From CADEEV01 sp964442185 (lineage in GTDB: Bacteria; Acidobacteriota; Vicinamibacteria; Fen-336), in assembly GCA_964442185.1 (NCBI GenBank), contig CAYTWT010000176.1, positions 6,785-70,784 on the forward strand: 64,000 bases of DNA, in the 5' to 3' direction. Position 1 is the stretch's first letter. The number at the start of each line of letters is the position of its first letter. A program made the translations under genes and the position numbers. This document shows, one piece after another, positions 43,802-51,564 of the stretch. The notes beneath the pieces are model-generated. The model made no database searches. It was not told where the DNA came from and worked only from the letters and a program-made list of their open reading frames with translations.

Positions 43802-46206
43802 CTAACCGATCGGCCGTCCGGGTGGGACGGGTGCGCGCAGGCGGGCCTTGCGCAGCTCAGGCGCTTCCAGGAACTCCGTCACGTCGCGCTGCGCGAGCCG
43901 CAGGTGCGCCTCGGCTTCGGCAGTCGCCCCCTTCTGCAACTGCAGGCTGTCGCGCAGGCGCACCAATGCCGCGAGCGTCAGGGCCCGGACCTCCGGCGAC
44001 GCCTCGGGTCGCGCGGCGAGGTCCAGCAGGCCGTCGAGGACGACGCGCTGCGAAACGCGTCGCAGGCCGGCAAGCCGGGGGCCTGGGTCCGCGGGCGCCC
44101 CCCAGGTCGCGTTCACGAGGCGCCGCAGCAGCGCGTGGAGCGTGAGCGCGTCGGGCCCGGACGCGAGCGTCAGGCGCGCGGCGCGTTCGGGATCGAGCAG
44201 CGGGTTCACGATCAGCGAGCACAGCGCCCGTGCCGCGGACAGCGGGCTGAATACCGGCCCCGCCTCGGAGGCGAAGCGCTCCCGTGTCGGGGCGGTGCCA
44301 TTGGGCTCGGCGACCAGGACCGCGACGATCCTCTCGGGGATCTCGAGATTCTCGGGCGCCAGCGCCACCATCAACAGCTCGAACGCCTCCTTCTGTTTGG
44401 CCGCAGGCACCGCCGAGGTGGGCGTCTGGCCATCGCCGGCAAGGGCGTTGGTCTGGTACACGCCACCCACGTGCTGCTGCGCTGCCTGGATCCCGAAGCG
44501 GTGGTAGAGGTAGCCGAGGCTCCATCGCTGCTGCAGCTCGTAGACGGGGGTGCCTGGCGGCAGCTGTGCGAGGCCGAAGCGCTCCAGGATCACGCGCCGC
44601 ACCTGCTGCGTCGTGCTCAGCCAGGCGACGGGGTCGGGTCCCCAGTCGTACTCGGCCCAGCGCGGGTCGCTCTCGAGCGGGTAGTAGTCGCCGCGGGCGT
44701 AGCCCTCGCGTAGGATCCGGTCGAGCGCGGCCTCGTCCTCGGTGGGCGTGTGGCCCCAGCGGATCATCAGCCGGTCGTACGAGCCGATGTCGGCCGGGTA
44801 GGCATTCGAGAAGTCGATCTGGCCGTCCTTCGCGTGCAGGTTCGGGCCGAGGTAGTCCATGACCGAGCCCCAGCCGAACGTCGTCGCGGCCCAGTTGTGC
44901 TGCAGGCCGAGCGTGTGACCGACCTCGTGCGCGGAGAGATAGCGCAGCCTCGCGAGCACCAGGCCTGCTTCCGAATCGAAGCCGCTGCCGGCCGCGAGCC
45001 AGGCCAGGTCGGGCGAATCGCCCGCGCCGCACGGGCGCCCCGGCGCGAGGTTCTGCCAGGTCCGCGACGTGGTGCGGCGCCGGTGCGAGTCGATCCGGGC
45101 GACGCCCTGCAGGATCTCACCGGTCCGCGGATCCGTGCGGATCTCGCCGATCGACCAGGCCCGCTCGGCGCGGTTGATCCACTCGATACCCGAATAGCGC
45201 ACGTCGAGGAACGTCGCGCCGGCCGGCAAGTCCTCCACGACGAAGGCGTTCTTGAAGCCCGCTTCCTCGAAGGCGTGGTTCCACCACAGCGCCGCCTCGC
45301 GAATCGCGGCGCGTTCGGGCTCGGGCATGCCCCGGTCGAGGTGGTAGGTGATGGCCTTGATGGGCTCCGAGAGCGCGGCGCCCTGGTCCTTTTTCTCGAG
45401 TCGCCAGCGCGTCACGAGATAGCGCTCGATGGGCTCGGTGTAGGGCGCGGTGTGATCGAGGATGCGGTCGGCGATGAAACCGATGCGCGGATCGAGCAGC
45501 CGCGGCGTGTAACCCGGCTCGGGCAGCTTCAGGAACGAGTGGTGGACGCGCAGGCTCATGCTGCGTCCGTCGGGGAGGACAGCAGCCACCGGGGCCGCTG
45601 CGTTCTCGGATGCGAACGTCAGCGTCGCCTCGATCTCGGTGTTCCGCGGGAAGGCGCCGCTGCGCTCGAAGCTCAGGGCGGAGCGGCCCGTGTCCTGGCG
45701 CCAGTCGCCGAGCTGCGCCGCCGCAGGGCCGCGACGAGCCAGGTGTCGCGCAGCAGGAAATCGGTCGCGTCGACCAACACTCGGCCGCCGTCCTCGGCCA
45801 CGATCGGCAGCGACGCCAGGATCGACGACGGAAACGACTCGTGCACCACGCGCGTGCGCTCGGCGTCGGCGACGCCGCTGCGGTGTGTCGTCTGTTGTTG
45901 ATGCAGCAGCACGCGGGGTCCGACGCGCTCGAAGCGGCACAGCCCGAGCCCACCCAGTTGCCCGCGGTCGAGCCCGACCTCGAGCACCCCTGCGCCGCCC
46001 GCGAGTCCGGCCCCGTACAGGAAATCCTCGCCAGGCCGCGCGACCTCGAGCAGCAACTGGCCCTTCGCCGCGTCCCAGTAGTAGGGCAGGAAGCCGTCGT
46101 GGCGCTCGAGGCCCGCGGTCCTCGCGGCCAGTGTGGCCGGCGCCTCCGCGGAGGCTGAGAAAGCAAGCCCAAGTACGCCGGCAGCCACGAGCGATCTCAG
46201 GCGCAT
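43802..46206 (-). pseudogene. secreted zinc metalloprotease (DUF4953/DUF5117 type) split by a frameshift
   Basis: The frame from ATG 46206 encodes a signal peptide (MRLRSLVAAGVLGLAFSASA) and a DUF5117-like domain, then runs out of register near 45714-45727. Homology continues in the -1 frame from AAAQLGDWRQDTGRSALSF to the stop at 43802. There the catalytic motif HEVGHTLGLQHNWAA (HExxHxxGxxH) and MDYLGPN Met-turn are intact. Joined, the product would be about 800 residues, the normal family size. One base is missing in a GGCGGCGC tract. This may be a true mutation or an assembly error. Intact homologues are secreted peptidases of unknown substrate. Confidence 0.8.
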
Positions 46207-46239
46207 CTTCGATAACCTCGCAGCGTGGAGGCCGACAGA

Positions 46240-46611
46240 CTAGGCCAGCCTCAGTCCGGCGCCGGCGAAGCGCTCGAAGTCGTTGGGATTCTGTGTGGCC
46301 AGCGCTGCCTCCGCGCGAATCGCGGTTGCGGCGATCATGCAGTCGGATAGCGAGCCTCGCCGACGACCGGCCGCGTTGAAGAGGGCTGCGGCGAGAGCGG
46401 ACTCTGGCTCGCCGAATGGGACGTGTTCGTTCAGGACGCGCGCCACCAGGTTCATCTGAAGTGGTGCGACCGGGCCGCACAGAAACTCAGCCCATGCGAT
46501 GCTGCTGATGCCGAGTCTCTCGCCGTTGCGCAGCCAGTCGCGGAGCCGCCGATCCTGGAGCGAATCCCGCACCAGAGCCCGGATCAAGAAGCTCGTATCG
46601 AGATGGATCAC
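46240..46611 (-). CDS. vapC: PIN-domain toxin (VapC)
   Basis: GTG 46611 overlaps the antitoxin stop (GTGA). The 123-residue PIN domain has the first acidic residue in IHLDTSFLIRALV, Glu in SSIAWAEFLCGP, and the last acidic set in GSLSDCMIAATAI, followed by LATQNPNDFERFAG. These form the metal-dependent ribonuclease site. Such toxins cut tRNA or rRNA and are held inactive by the partner. The frame upstream of 46611 belongs to the antitoxin region. Confidence 0.92.
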   Translation of the reverse strand: MIHLDTSFLIRALVRDSLQDRRLRDWLRNGERLGISSIAWAEFLCGPVAPLQMNLVARVLNEHVPFGEPESALAAALFNAAGRRRGSLSDCMIAATAIRAEAALATQNPNDFERFAGAGLRLA

Positions 46612-46895
46612 CGCGTCCGGACCTCGCGTCGTGCCGAAGCGGCACGGCGTTCGGCCCGCGCCGCCTGGCCCCATTGCGCCGCCACTTGCCGGCCCAGCGC
46701 CAGTGAGTCCTGGGCGGCGTCGAGGGAGCGCAGCGCCTCGCTACGCGCCTCGGCAGGCTCGCCCAGCGCTGAAGCCCGAATCGCCCGCCGCAACGCTTCG
46801 GACTTGGAGACCTTCCAAGCCTGCGCCAGGGCTTCGAGAGCCTTGACGGTGTCGAGATCCAGGGAATATGTCGTCTTGATCGTTGGGGTGGCCAT
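46608..46895 (-). CDS. vapB: ribbon-helix-helix antitoxin (VapB type)
   Basis: The ~95-residue protein starts MATPTIKTTYSLDLDTVKAL and continues AQAWKVSKSEALRRAIRASA, the ribbon-helix-helix DNA-binding fold. An Ala/Arg/Glu-rich C-terminal tail would wrap the PIN toxin. It should repress its own operon. ATG 46895 is favoured over 46904 because a TACCAT box at 46908-46903 overlaps the upstream ATG. The stop overlaps vapC by four bases. Confidence 0.88.
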   Translation of the reverse strand: MATPTIKTTYSLDLDTVKALEALAQAWKVSKSEALRRAIRASALGEPAEARSEALRSLDAAQDSLALGRQVAAQWGQAARAERRAASARREVRTR

Positions 46896-46902
46896 CCCCC
46901 TC

Positions 46903-46932
46903 ATGGTATGGCCGTACCCTTTTGACCGTCAA
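46903..46932 (-). promoter_or_regulatory. vapBC promoter with palindromic operator
   Basis: On the minus strand TTGACG (46932-46927), 18 bases and TACCAT (46908-46903) form a promoter whose start would fall at or next to ATG 46895. The -35 box overlaps a perfect 11-base palindrome TTGACCGTCAA (46922-46932), a likely site for VapB autorepression. Confidence 0.5.
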
Positions 46933-46978
46933 GGTGGTTCAGCACGCCCCGCGCCGAGGTGACCCCGACTCACGCCTG

Positions 46979-47014
46979 ATGGAAGTGGGCCTCGCCATGG
47001 AAGTGGGCCTCGCC
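46979..47014. repeat. perfect tandem duplication of 18 bp
   Basis: ATGGAAGTGGGCCTCGCC occurs twice in a row, just beyond the 3' end of the selenoprotein gene. In one minus-strand frame each copy reads GEAHFH, but that frame is not the one used by the upstream gene. It may be a remnant of a His-rich tail or chance slippage. Confidence 0.9.
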
Positions 47015-47033
47015 GGATCTGGGCTTTGGATGC

Positions 47034-47651
47034 CTACGGGCGTGCGGGGGCGCAGTCGCCGGATTCGGCGAGCAGCTTGTCGAGCGAAGCCTCGAGCTCG
47101 TTGCCGCTGGCCTCGCCCGCGTGCACCTCGCCGATGTGCTTCTCGCGCAGCTGGCCGCACTTGTCGACCAGGTAGGCCGTGGGCCAATACTGGTTCCGAA
47201 GCGCGTCCCAGTAGCGCATGTCGTTGTCCACGAAGTTCGGATAGGCAAGCCCGTGCTTGCGGATCTCCGCTTCGACGGAAGCGCGCTTCTTCTCGTAGCC
47301 GAACTCCGGGGTGTGGACGCCGATCACGCGCACGCCCTTCGCAGCGTACTTCTCGTGGACGCCCTGGACCCAGGGCAGCGTGCGGACGCAGTTCACTCAG
47401 CCGAAGGTCCAGACGTCGAGCAGCACCACCTGACCGCGCAGGCTCGGCCACGACTGCGGTGCGCCGATCCAGCGCTTCGGGTCCGAGGGCAGTGCGGGCG
47501 CCGCGCCGCTCGCCGCGCGGAGGCTCGCGGACGCCAGCAGGGGCCCCGGCACCAACACCGCCACGTGTTTCCGGGCCGGCTCCGACGCCGCACGCATCGG
47601 GATCGGGGCGAGGAGTGAAATGCCAATGGCCAGACCGAGACGGCGCTTCAT
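47034..47651 (-). CDS. exported thioredoxin-like selenoprotein (UxxC active site)
   Basis: Two adjacent reading frames in the same phase are separated only by TGA 47399-47397, which sits where the family has the first Cys: ...LLDVWTFG-[UGA]-VNCVRTLPWV. Read as selenocysteine (residue 85), the whole is a normal 205-residue protein. It has a signal peptide (MKRRLGLAIGISLLAPIPMR), then the TlpA/DipZ-like thioredoxin fold with GVRVIGVHTPEFGYEKK, FVDNDMRYWDALRNQYWP and TAYLVDKCGQLREKHIG. A SECIS-like hairpin follows the UGA. ATG 47651 has GAGGAGG eight bases upstream. It likely acts in periplasmic thiol redox or peroxide reduction. Confidence 0.85.
47361..47376 (-). promoter_or_regulatory. SECIS-like hairpin downstream of the UGA codon
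   Basis: On the minus strand GCCCTG-GGTC-CAGGGC forms a six-pair stem with a GGUC loop, beginning 20 bases after the UGA; the loop GU lies about 28 bases after it. Bacterial SECIS elements need a short stem and a G-containing apical loop some 16-37 bases past the UGA, and GGUC resembles the E. coli fdhF loop recognised by SelB. Confidence 0.65.
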
Positions 47652-47721
47652 GCAGGATCCTCCTCGCTCGCGGCCAAAGGCTAGCATGTTAGGCTTCGCT
47701 TCTGCCAAACCGGAGGTGCGT

Positions 47722-49095
47722 GTGCTTGTGCCTGCCCTGATTCTGGCTGCCGCGACCGTGACGGAGGCGCCCCGTTCCCTGCGTGTCGACTATTTCCATG
47801 CCGGCACGGCGGGCGAGGAGCGCTTCTCGCTCGACGCCGTCGCGCTCGAAGGCCCATGGCCCGGACGCCTCGACAGGCCGCTCGACGACACCAACCTGGG
47901 CAAGTACTTCTTCGAAGTCGCCGACGCCCGGACCGGCGCGCTCATCTACTCGCGCGGCTTCGCGAGTGTCTTCGGCGAGTGGGAGACCACACCCGAGGCG
48001 AAGACCCGCGCGCGCACGTTCCATGAATCGCTGCGCTTTCCAGAGCCGCGCTCGCCGGTCGAGATCCGCCTCAAGAAGCGCGGCGCTCGTAATGAATTCC
48101 GCGAAATCTGGTCCGTCACGGTCGATCCCGCGGCGCCCGAGGTGGACCGCGCGGAGCCGTCGAAGACCGCCAAGCCGTGGGCGGTCTGGCAGAGCGGCGC
48201 GAGCGCCGACAAGGTGGACCTCTTGCTGATGGGCGACGGCTATACGGCGGCCGAGATGGAAAAGTGGCACGCCGATGCCAAGCGCCTGACGGGGATCCTG
48301 TTCGCCGAGCCTCCGTTCAAGGAGCACAAGGGCGACTTCAACGTGTGGGCCGTCGACACGCCTGCCGAAGAGAGCGGCGTTTCGCGGCCTTCCGATGGCG
48401 TCTATCGTCACTCGCCGCTGGGTGCTGCCTACGACGCCTTCGGATCCGAGCGCTATGTGCTCGCCCTGCAGAACCGCCGCCTGCGCGAGGCGGCGGCCGC
48501 GGCGCCTTCCGAGTTCATCGAGATCATCGTGAACGATCGCAAGTACGGCGGCGGCGGGATCCACAACCTGTACGCCACCGTCTCCGCCGACAACGCCTTC
48601 ACACCCTACGTCTTCGTCCACGAGTTCGGCCATCATTTCGCCGGTCTTGCCGACGAGTACTACACCTCGGCCTCGGCCTATGAAGCCGCCGAGGGCCGGC
48701 CCGAACCGTGGGAGCCGAACGTGACCGCCGACCCGCAGGCCGCGAAGTGGCGCGATCTGGCGATGCCGGGCGCGGCGTTGCCGAGCGTCTGGCCGAAGGC
48801 AACCTTCGAGAAAGCCCAGGCCGAGATCCAGGCGCGGCGCCGCAAGATCCGGGCGGAGCAGCGGCCTGAAGCCGAGATGGAGGCGCTGTTCCGCGAGGAG
48901 TTGGGGCGGATGACGCCGCTGCTCAACAGCGGGCTGCACGCCGGCAAGGTGGGCGCCTTCGAGGGTGCGCTCTACGAATCGAAAGGCTACTACCGACCGC
49001 AATCCGACTGCATCATGTTTACGCGCGACGAGGTCGGCTTCTGTGCCGTGTGCCGGCGCGCGATCGAACGGGTGATCGCGCTATACGTCCGGTAG
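47722..49095 (+). CDS. M64-family (IgA-peptidase type) zinc metallopeptidase, secreted
   Basis: The product carries the M64 signature VFVHEFGHHFAGLADEYY (~300), giving HExxH plus a later Asp/Glu, and the preceding FIEIIVNDRKYGGGGIHNLY and MGDGYTAAEMEKWHADAKRL segments of the family. CVMFTR-like DCIMFTRDEVGFCAVCRRAI near the end holds conserved cysteines. GTG 47722 is preferred: GGAGGT lies four bases upstream and the start gives a signal-like MLVPALILAAATVTEA. ATG 47686 overlaps a possible -10 (TAGCAT) and would add 12 residues. It is divergent from the selenoprotein gene. Confidence 0.88.
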   Translation: MLVPALILAAATVTEAPRSLRVDYFHAGTAGEERFSLDAVALEGPWPGRLDRPLDDTNLGKYFFEVADARTGALIYSRGFASVFGEWETTPEAKTRARTFHESLRFPEPRSPVEIRLKKRGARNEFREIWSVTVDPAAPEVDRAEPSKTAKPWAVWQSGASADKVDLLLMGDGYTAAEMEKWHADAKRLTGILFAEPPFKEHKGDFNVWAVDTPAEESGVSRPSDGVYRHSPLGAAYDAFGSERYVLALQNRRLREAAAAAPSEFIEIIVNDRKYGGGGIHNLYATVSADNAFTPYVFVHEFGHHFAGLADEYYTSASAYEAAEGRPEPWEPNVTADPQAAKWRDLAMPGAALPSVWPKATFEKAQAEIQARRRKIRAEQRPEAEMEALFREELGRMTPLLNSGLHAGKVGAFEGALYESKGYYRPQSDCIMFTRDEVGFCAVCRRAIERVIALYVR

Positions 49096-49100
49096 CCTTA

Positions 49101-49106
49101 TATACT
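49101..49106 (+). promoter_or_regulatory. candidate -10 box, leaderless start of signal peptidase gene
   Basis: TATACT, six bases, then GTG 49113, with no ribosome site. The layout equals that before the M14 peptidase gene. Confidence 0.4.
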
Positions 49107-49112
49107 GTCGTG

Positions 49113-49811
49113 GTGACCGCAAGCGCCCTGAAGCGCGGAGCCGGCCGGGTGTGGAACGAGTGGATCCGTCCGCTGCTCGTGCTGGTGCTGGTGCTGGGTT
49201 CGCTGCGTTCGGCCGTGGCCGACTGGAACGACGTCCCCAGCCGTTCGATGGAACCCACCATCCTGCCCGGCGATCGCATCTTCGTAAACAAACTCGCCTA
49301 CGACCTGAAGATCCCGTTCACCACCGAACGGATCCTGCACTGGGCTGATCCGCAGCGGGGCGATATCGTGGTGCTGTGGTCGCCTTACGACGGCAAGCGG
49401 CTCGTGAAGCGCGTCGTCGCGGTGCCCGGCGACCTGATCGAGGCCAAGGGCCATCGCCTCACGATCAACGGTCGCCCGGCCCAGTACGTTGCGATTTCCG
49501 ATGCGGCGCGCAACCAGGCCGATCTCAAGGGCGTCAACGCCACGGTCATGGCCATCGAAACCGTGGATGGCCGCAGCCACGCGGTGATGGCCGATTCGTT
49601 CCAGGGCCTCGGGGCCTCGTTCGCTCCCGTCACGGTGCCCCTCGGCAAGTACTTCCTGATGGGCGACCACCGTGACGACAGCTTCGACTCGCGCTTCTGG
49701 GGTTTCGCGGACCGGGACCGAATCGTGGGACGGGCCTCGGCCGTGGCGCTTTCGTTCGATTTCGGCGAGTGGCGCCCGCGCTGGAAGCGCTTCTTTTCCC
49801 CCCTTTCCTGA
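49113..49811 (+). CDS. lepB: signal peptidase I
   Basis: A membrane serine-lysine protease that cuts signal peptides. One N-terminal helix (WIRPLLVLVLVLGSLRSAVA) precedes the catalytic Ser box VPSRSMEPTILPGDRIFVN (~43), RGDIVVLWSPYDGKRLVKRV with the general-base Lys (~97), AVPGDLIEAKGH, and YFLMGDHRDDSFDSRFWGF. It lacks the second helix of E. coli LepB and is 232 residues. GTG 49113 and GTG 49110 are both possible. A second, different lepB lies at 61757-62467. Confidence 0.93.
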   Translation: MTASALKRGAGRVWNEWIRPLLVLVLVLGSLRSAVADWNDVPSRSMEPTILPGDRIFVNKLAYDLKIPFTTERILHWADPQRGDIVVLWSPYDGKRLVKRVVAVPGDLIEAKGHRLTINGRPAQYVAISDAARNQADLKGVNATVMAIETVDGRSHAVMADSFQGLGASFAPVTVPLGKYFLMGDHRDDSFDSRFWGFADRDRIVGRASAVALSFDFGEWRPRWKRFFSPLS

Positions 49812-49880
49812 GCCCGGAGCCTCGTGGTAGGCTCCTTTGACCGCGCCTGCCCTCTAGGCGTCGCAAGTCGGGGGGGGTTC

Positions 49881-50792
49881 GTGCTCGACAACGCGTTACC
49901 GACCTCGTTTACCGAGTTGTCTCGGCTCGGCGCCGAAGCACGCTTGGAACAGGGGGCCTACCTCTGGCGCGAGGGAGAACCCGGGGACCATGTGGTGTTG
50001 CTTCTCGAGGGCTTCCTCGAGGTGACGCACAACACTCCGGAAGGCCAGATTGTCGTCCTGCGCACGCTCGAGACCGGCGCGATCGCGGGAGAGCTCGCGG
50101 CTCTGGACGGCCGGCCCCGCTCGGCCACGGTCCGGGCCAGCACGCCATGCAAGGTGGTGAGGATCGCGGCGAACGTGTTTCGCCAGGCGCTGAACCACCG
50201 CACTGAGATCCTCGAAGAGTTGTACTGGTTGCAGGTCGAGCGGGTGCGCAGCCTGACCCGCCAGGTGACGCAGACCCACGACCGCGCCATCACCGACCCG
50301 CTGACGCATCTTTACAACTACGGCTTCTTCCGCGAACGCCTGGGACTCGAGCTCGAGCGCGCGCGCAAGACCGGCGACAACCTGGCGTTGATCATGTTCG
50401 ACATCGACCACTTCAAGCACTTCAACGACGTGCACGGCCATCAAGACGGCAACGCCGTGCTCGTGACCGTAGCCGAGATCCTGCGCACCTCGGGCCGGCG
50501 CGGCGACATCGTGGCCCGCTTCGGTGGCGAAGAGTTCGTCGTGCTGCTGTACGGAGCGACCCGCGACGAGGCCGCGCGCTTCGCCGATTCGGCGCGCGTG
50601 TCGATCGCCGCGCACCGGTTCGCCGGCGGCGAGACGCAGCCGCTCGGCCGCGTCACGATCTCGGGCGGCGTCGCCGCGTTCCCCGCCGACGCCTCGGGTG
50701 ACGAAGCCCTGATCAAGGCTGCCGATGCCCGTCTGTATCGCGCGAAGGAACTCGGACGCGACCGCATCGTGTCCGTGACCATCAACAACTGA
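49881..50792 (+). CDS. cyclic-nucleotide-binding domain fused to a diguanylate cyclase (GGDEF)
   Basis: GTG 49881 follows a run of seven G. Residues 1-~115 are a Crp-like cNMP-binding fold (YLWREGEPGDHVVLLLEGFL; IAGELAALDGRPRSATVRA). After a short helix comes a GGDEF domain (~140-300): ITDPLTHLYNYGFFRERL, LIMFDIDHFKHFNDVHGHQ, the active site RFGGEEFVVLL and, five residues before it, RRGD as the inhibitory I-site. It should make cyclic di-GMP and be feedback inhibited by it, with a ligand or protein input from the cNMP domain. It overlaps the next gene by one base. GTG 49824 is an alternative start. Confidence 0.92.
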   Translation: MLDNALPTSFTELSRLGAEARLEQGAYLWREGEPGDHVVLLLEGFLEVTHNTPEGQIVVLRTLETGAIAGELAALDGRPRSATVRASTPCKVVRIAANVFRQALNHRTEILEELYWLQVERVRSLTRQVTQTHDRAITDPLTHLYNYGFFRERLGLELERARKTGDNLALIMFDIDHFKHFNDVHGHQDGNAVLVTVAEILRTSGRRGDIVARFGGEEFVVLLYGATRDEAARFADSARVSIAAHRFAGGETQPLGRVTISGGVAAFPADASGDEALIKAADARLYRAKELGRDRIVSVTINN

Positions 50793-51466
50793 TGCGGCGC
50801 GCGCTCGCGCTGCTGCTGGCGCTGGCCGTGGCCGGCAACGCCTTGGCCGCCGAGACGGCCGAGACGTTCATGACGCTCGACGCGACGCTGGAGCCCAGGC
50901 CGGGTTTCGCTCCGGCCGCGGCGCCGCGGCGGCTCCTGATCCTCGAGGACGGGACCGCCTACGTCGGGGGCACACGGCACCTGGCTGTGGGCCGCCTCGA
51001 GAAGAACGAGCTGAAGCTGATCGAGAAGCGTCTCGACAAGATCCGCAAGCAGCAGCCTGGGCTGTCGGGCAACGTCAGTTTCGGCGCTGGCGCCACGAAG
51101 TACCGGCTCGTGGTCGCGAAGGGCAAGCCGCTCGATGTGACGACGACAGGCGATCCGGAGCTGGCGCCGTTCAACCTCCGGCTGCTCGCCTCGCTCGTCG
51201 CCGATCTTGCCTCCTTCAGCCATCCTTCGCTGCGCCCCTATCGCCCCGCGTTCTATGCGGTACGCGCGCAGGAGGGAAACCTGGCCGGCGGGTGCCGGTA
51301 CTGGAGCTTCCCGGTGTCCTTGGAGCAGAGTCTGGCGGCGCCGCAAGCGCTCTCCGCAGCGGCCGCCGCCGACTGGCCGACCGGCGCCATCGCCTCGTCC
51401 GTCTGCGCCAACGACAAGAGTTACGTCGTCACGCTCCGGCCGCTGCTGCCCGGGGAGCGTCCGTAG
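50792..51466 (+). CDS. exported protein of unknown function
   Basis: A 224-residue protein with a clear signal peptide (MRRALALLLALAVAGNALA) and a beta-rich body (LLILEDGTAYVGGTRHLAVG; KYRLVVAKGKPLDVTTTG). Two Cys (AGGCRYWSFP, SSVCANDKSY) could form a disulfide. No family is recognised. The ATG lies in the stop of the diguanylate cyclase gene (TGATG), so the two are co-translated; a link to c-di-GMP-controlled envelope functions is possible but not shown. Confidence 0.8.
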   Translation: MRRALALLLALAVAGNALAAETAETFMTLDATLEPRPGFAPAAAPRRLLILEDGTAYVGGTRHLAVGRLEKNELKLIEKRLDKIRKQQPGLSGNVSFGAGATKYRLVVAKGKPLDVTTTGDPELAPFNLRLLASLVADLASFSHPSLRPYRPAFYAVRAQEGNLAGGCRYWSFPVSLEQSLAAPQALSAAAAADWPTGAIASSVCANDKSYVVTLRPLLPGERP

Positions 51467-51504
51467 GGCGGTTGACCACTTGACTCCCGAAACAGCAGGA
51501 CCCG

Positions 51505-51513
51505 TGCTATAGT
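51505..51513 (+). promoter_or_regulatory. extended -10 promoter of the rho transcript
   Basis: TGCTATAGT is an extended -10 (TG-N-TATAGT). The predicted start at about 51520 lies immediately before the GGAGG (51521-51525) of the leader ORF. A TTGACT at 51480 is too far upstream to serve as -35. Confidence 0.4.
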
Positions 51514-51531
51514 CGTCGCCGGAGGACGACG

Positions 51532-51564
51532 ATGACCGTTTCGCGGTGGGCGAGCCGCCCATGA
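51532..51564 (+). CDS. rho leader peptide, 10 residues
   Basis: GGAGG (51521-51525) precedes ATG 51532. The frame reads MTVSRWASRP and its TGA overlaps ATG 51561 of rho (ATGA). So the good ribosome site belongs to the leader, and rho would be reached by re-initiation. A leader ORF also precedes rho in E. coli. A role in controlling Rho level is inferred. Confidence 0.5.
   Translation: MTVSRWASRP

Noticed and set aside
47034..47396. Separate short thioredoxin ORF starting after the TGA, and a separate truncated upstream ORF
   Set aside because: The downstream part has no ribosome site or signal peptide and starts in the middle of the thioredoxin motif; the TGA replaces a conserved Cys, so one selenoprotein gene is the better reading.
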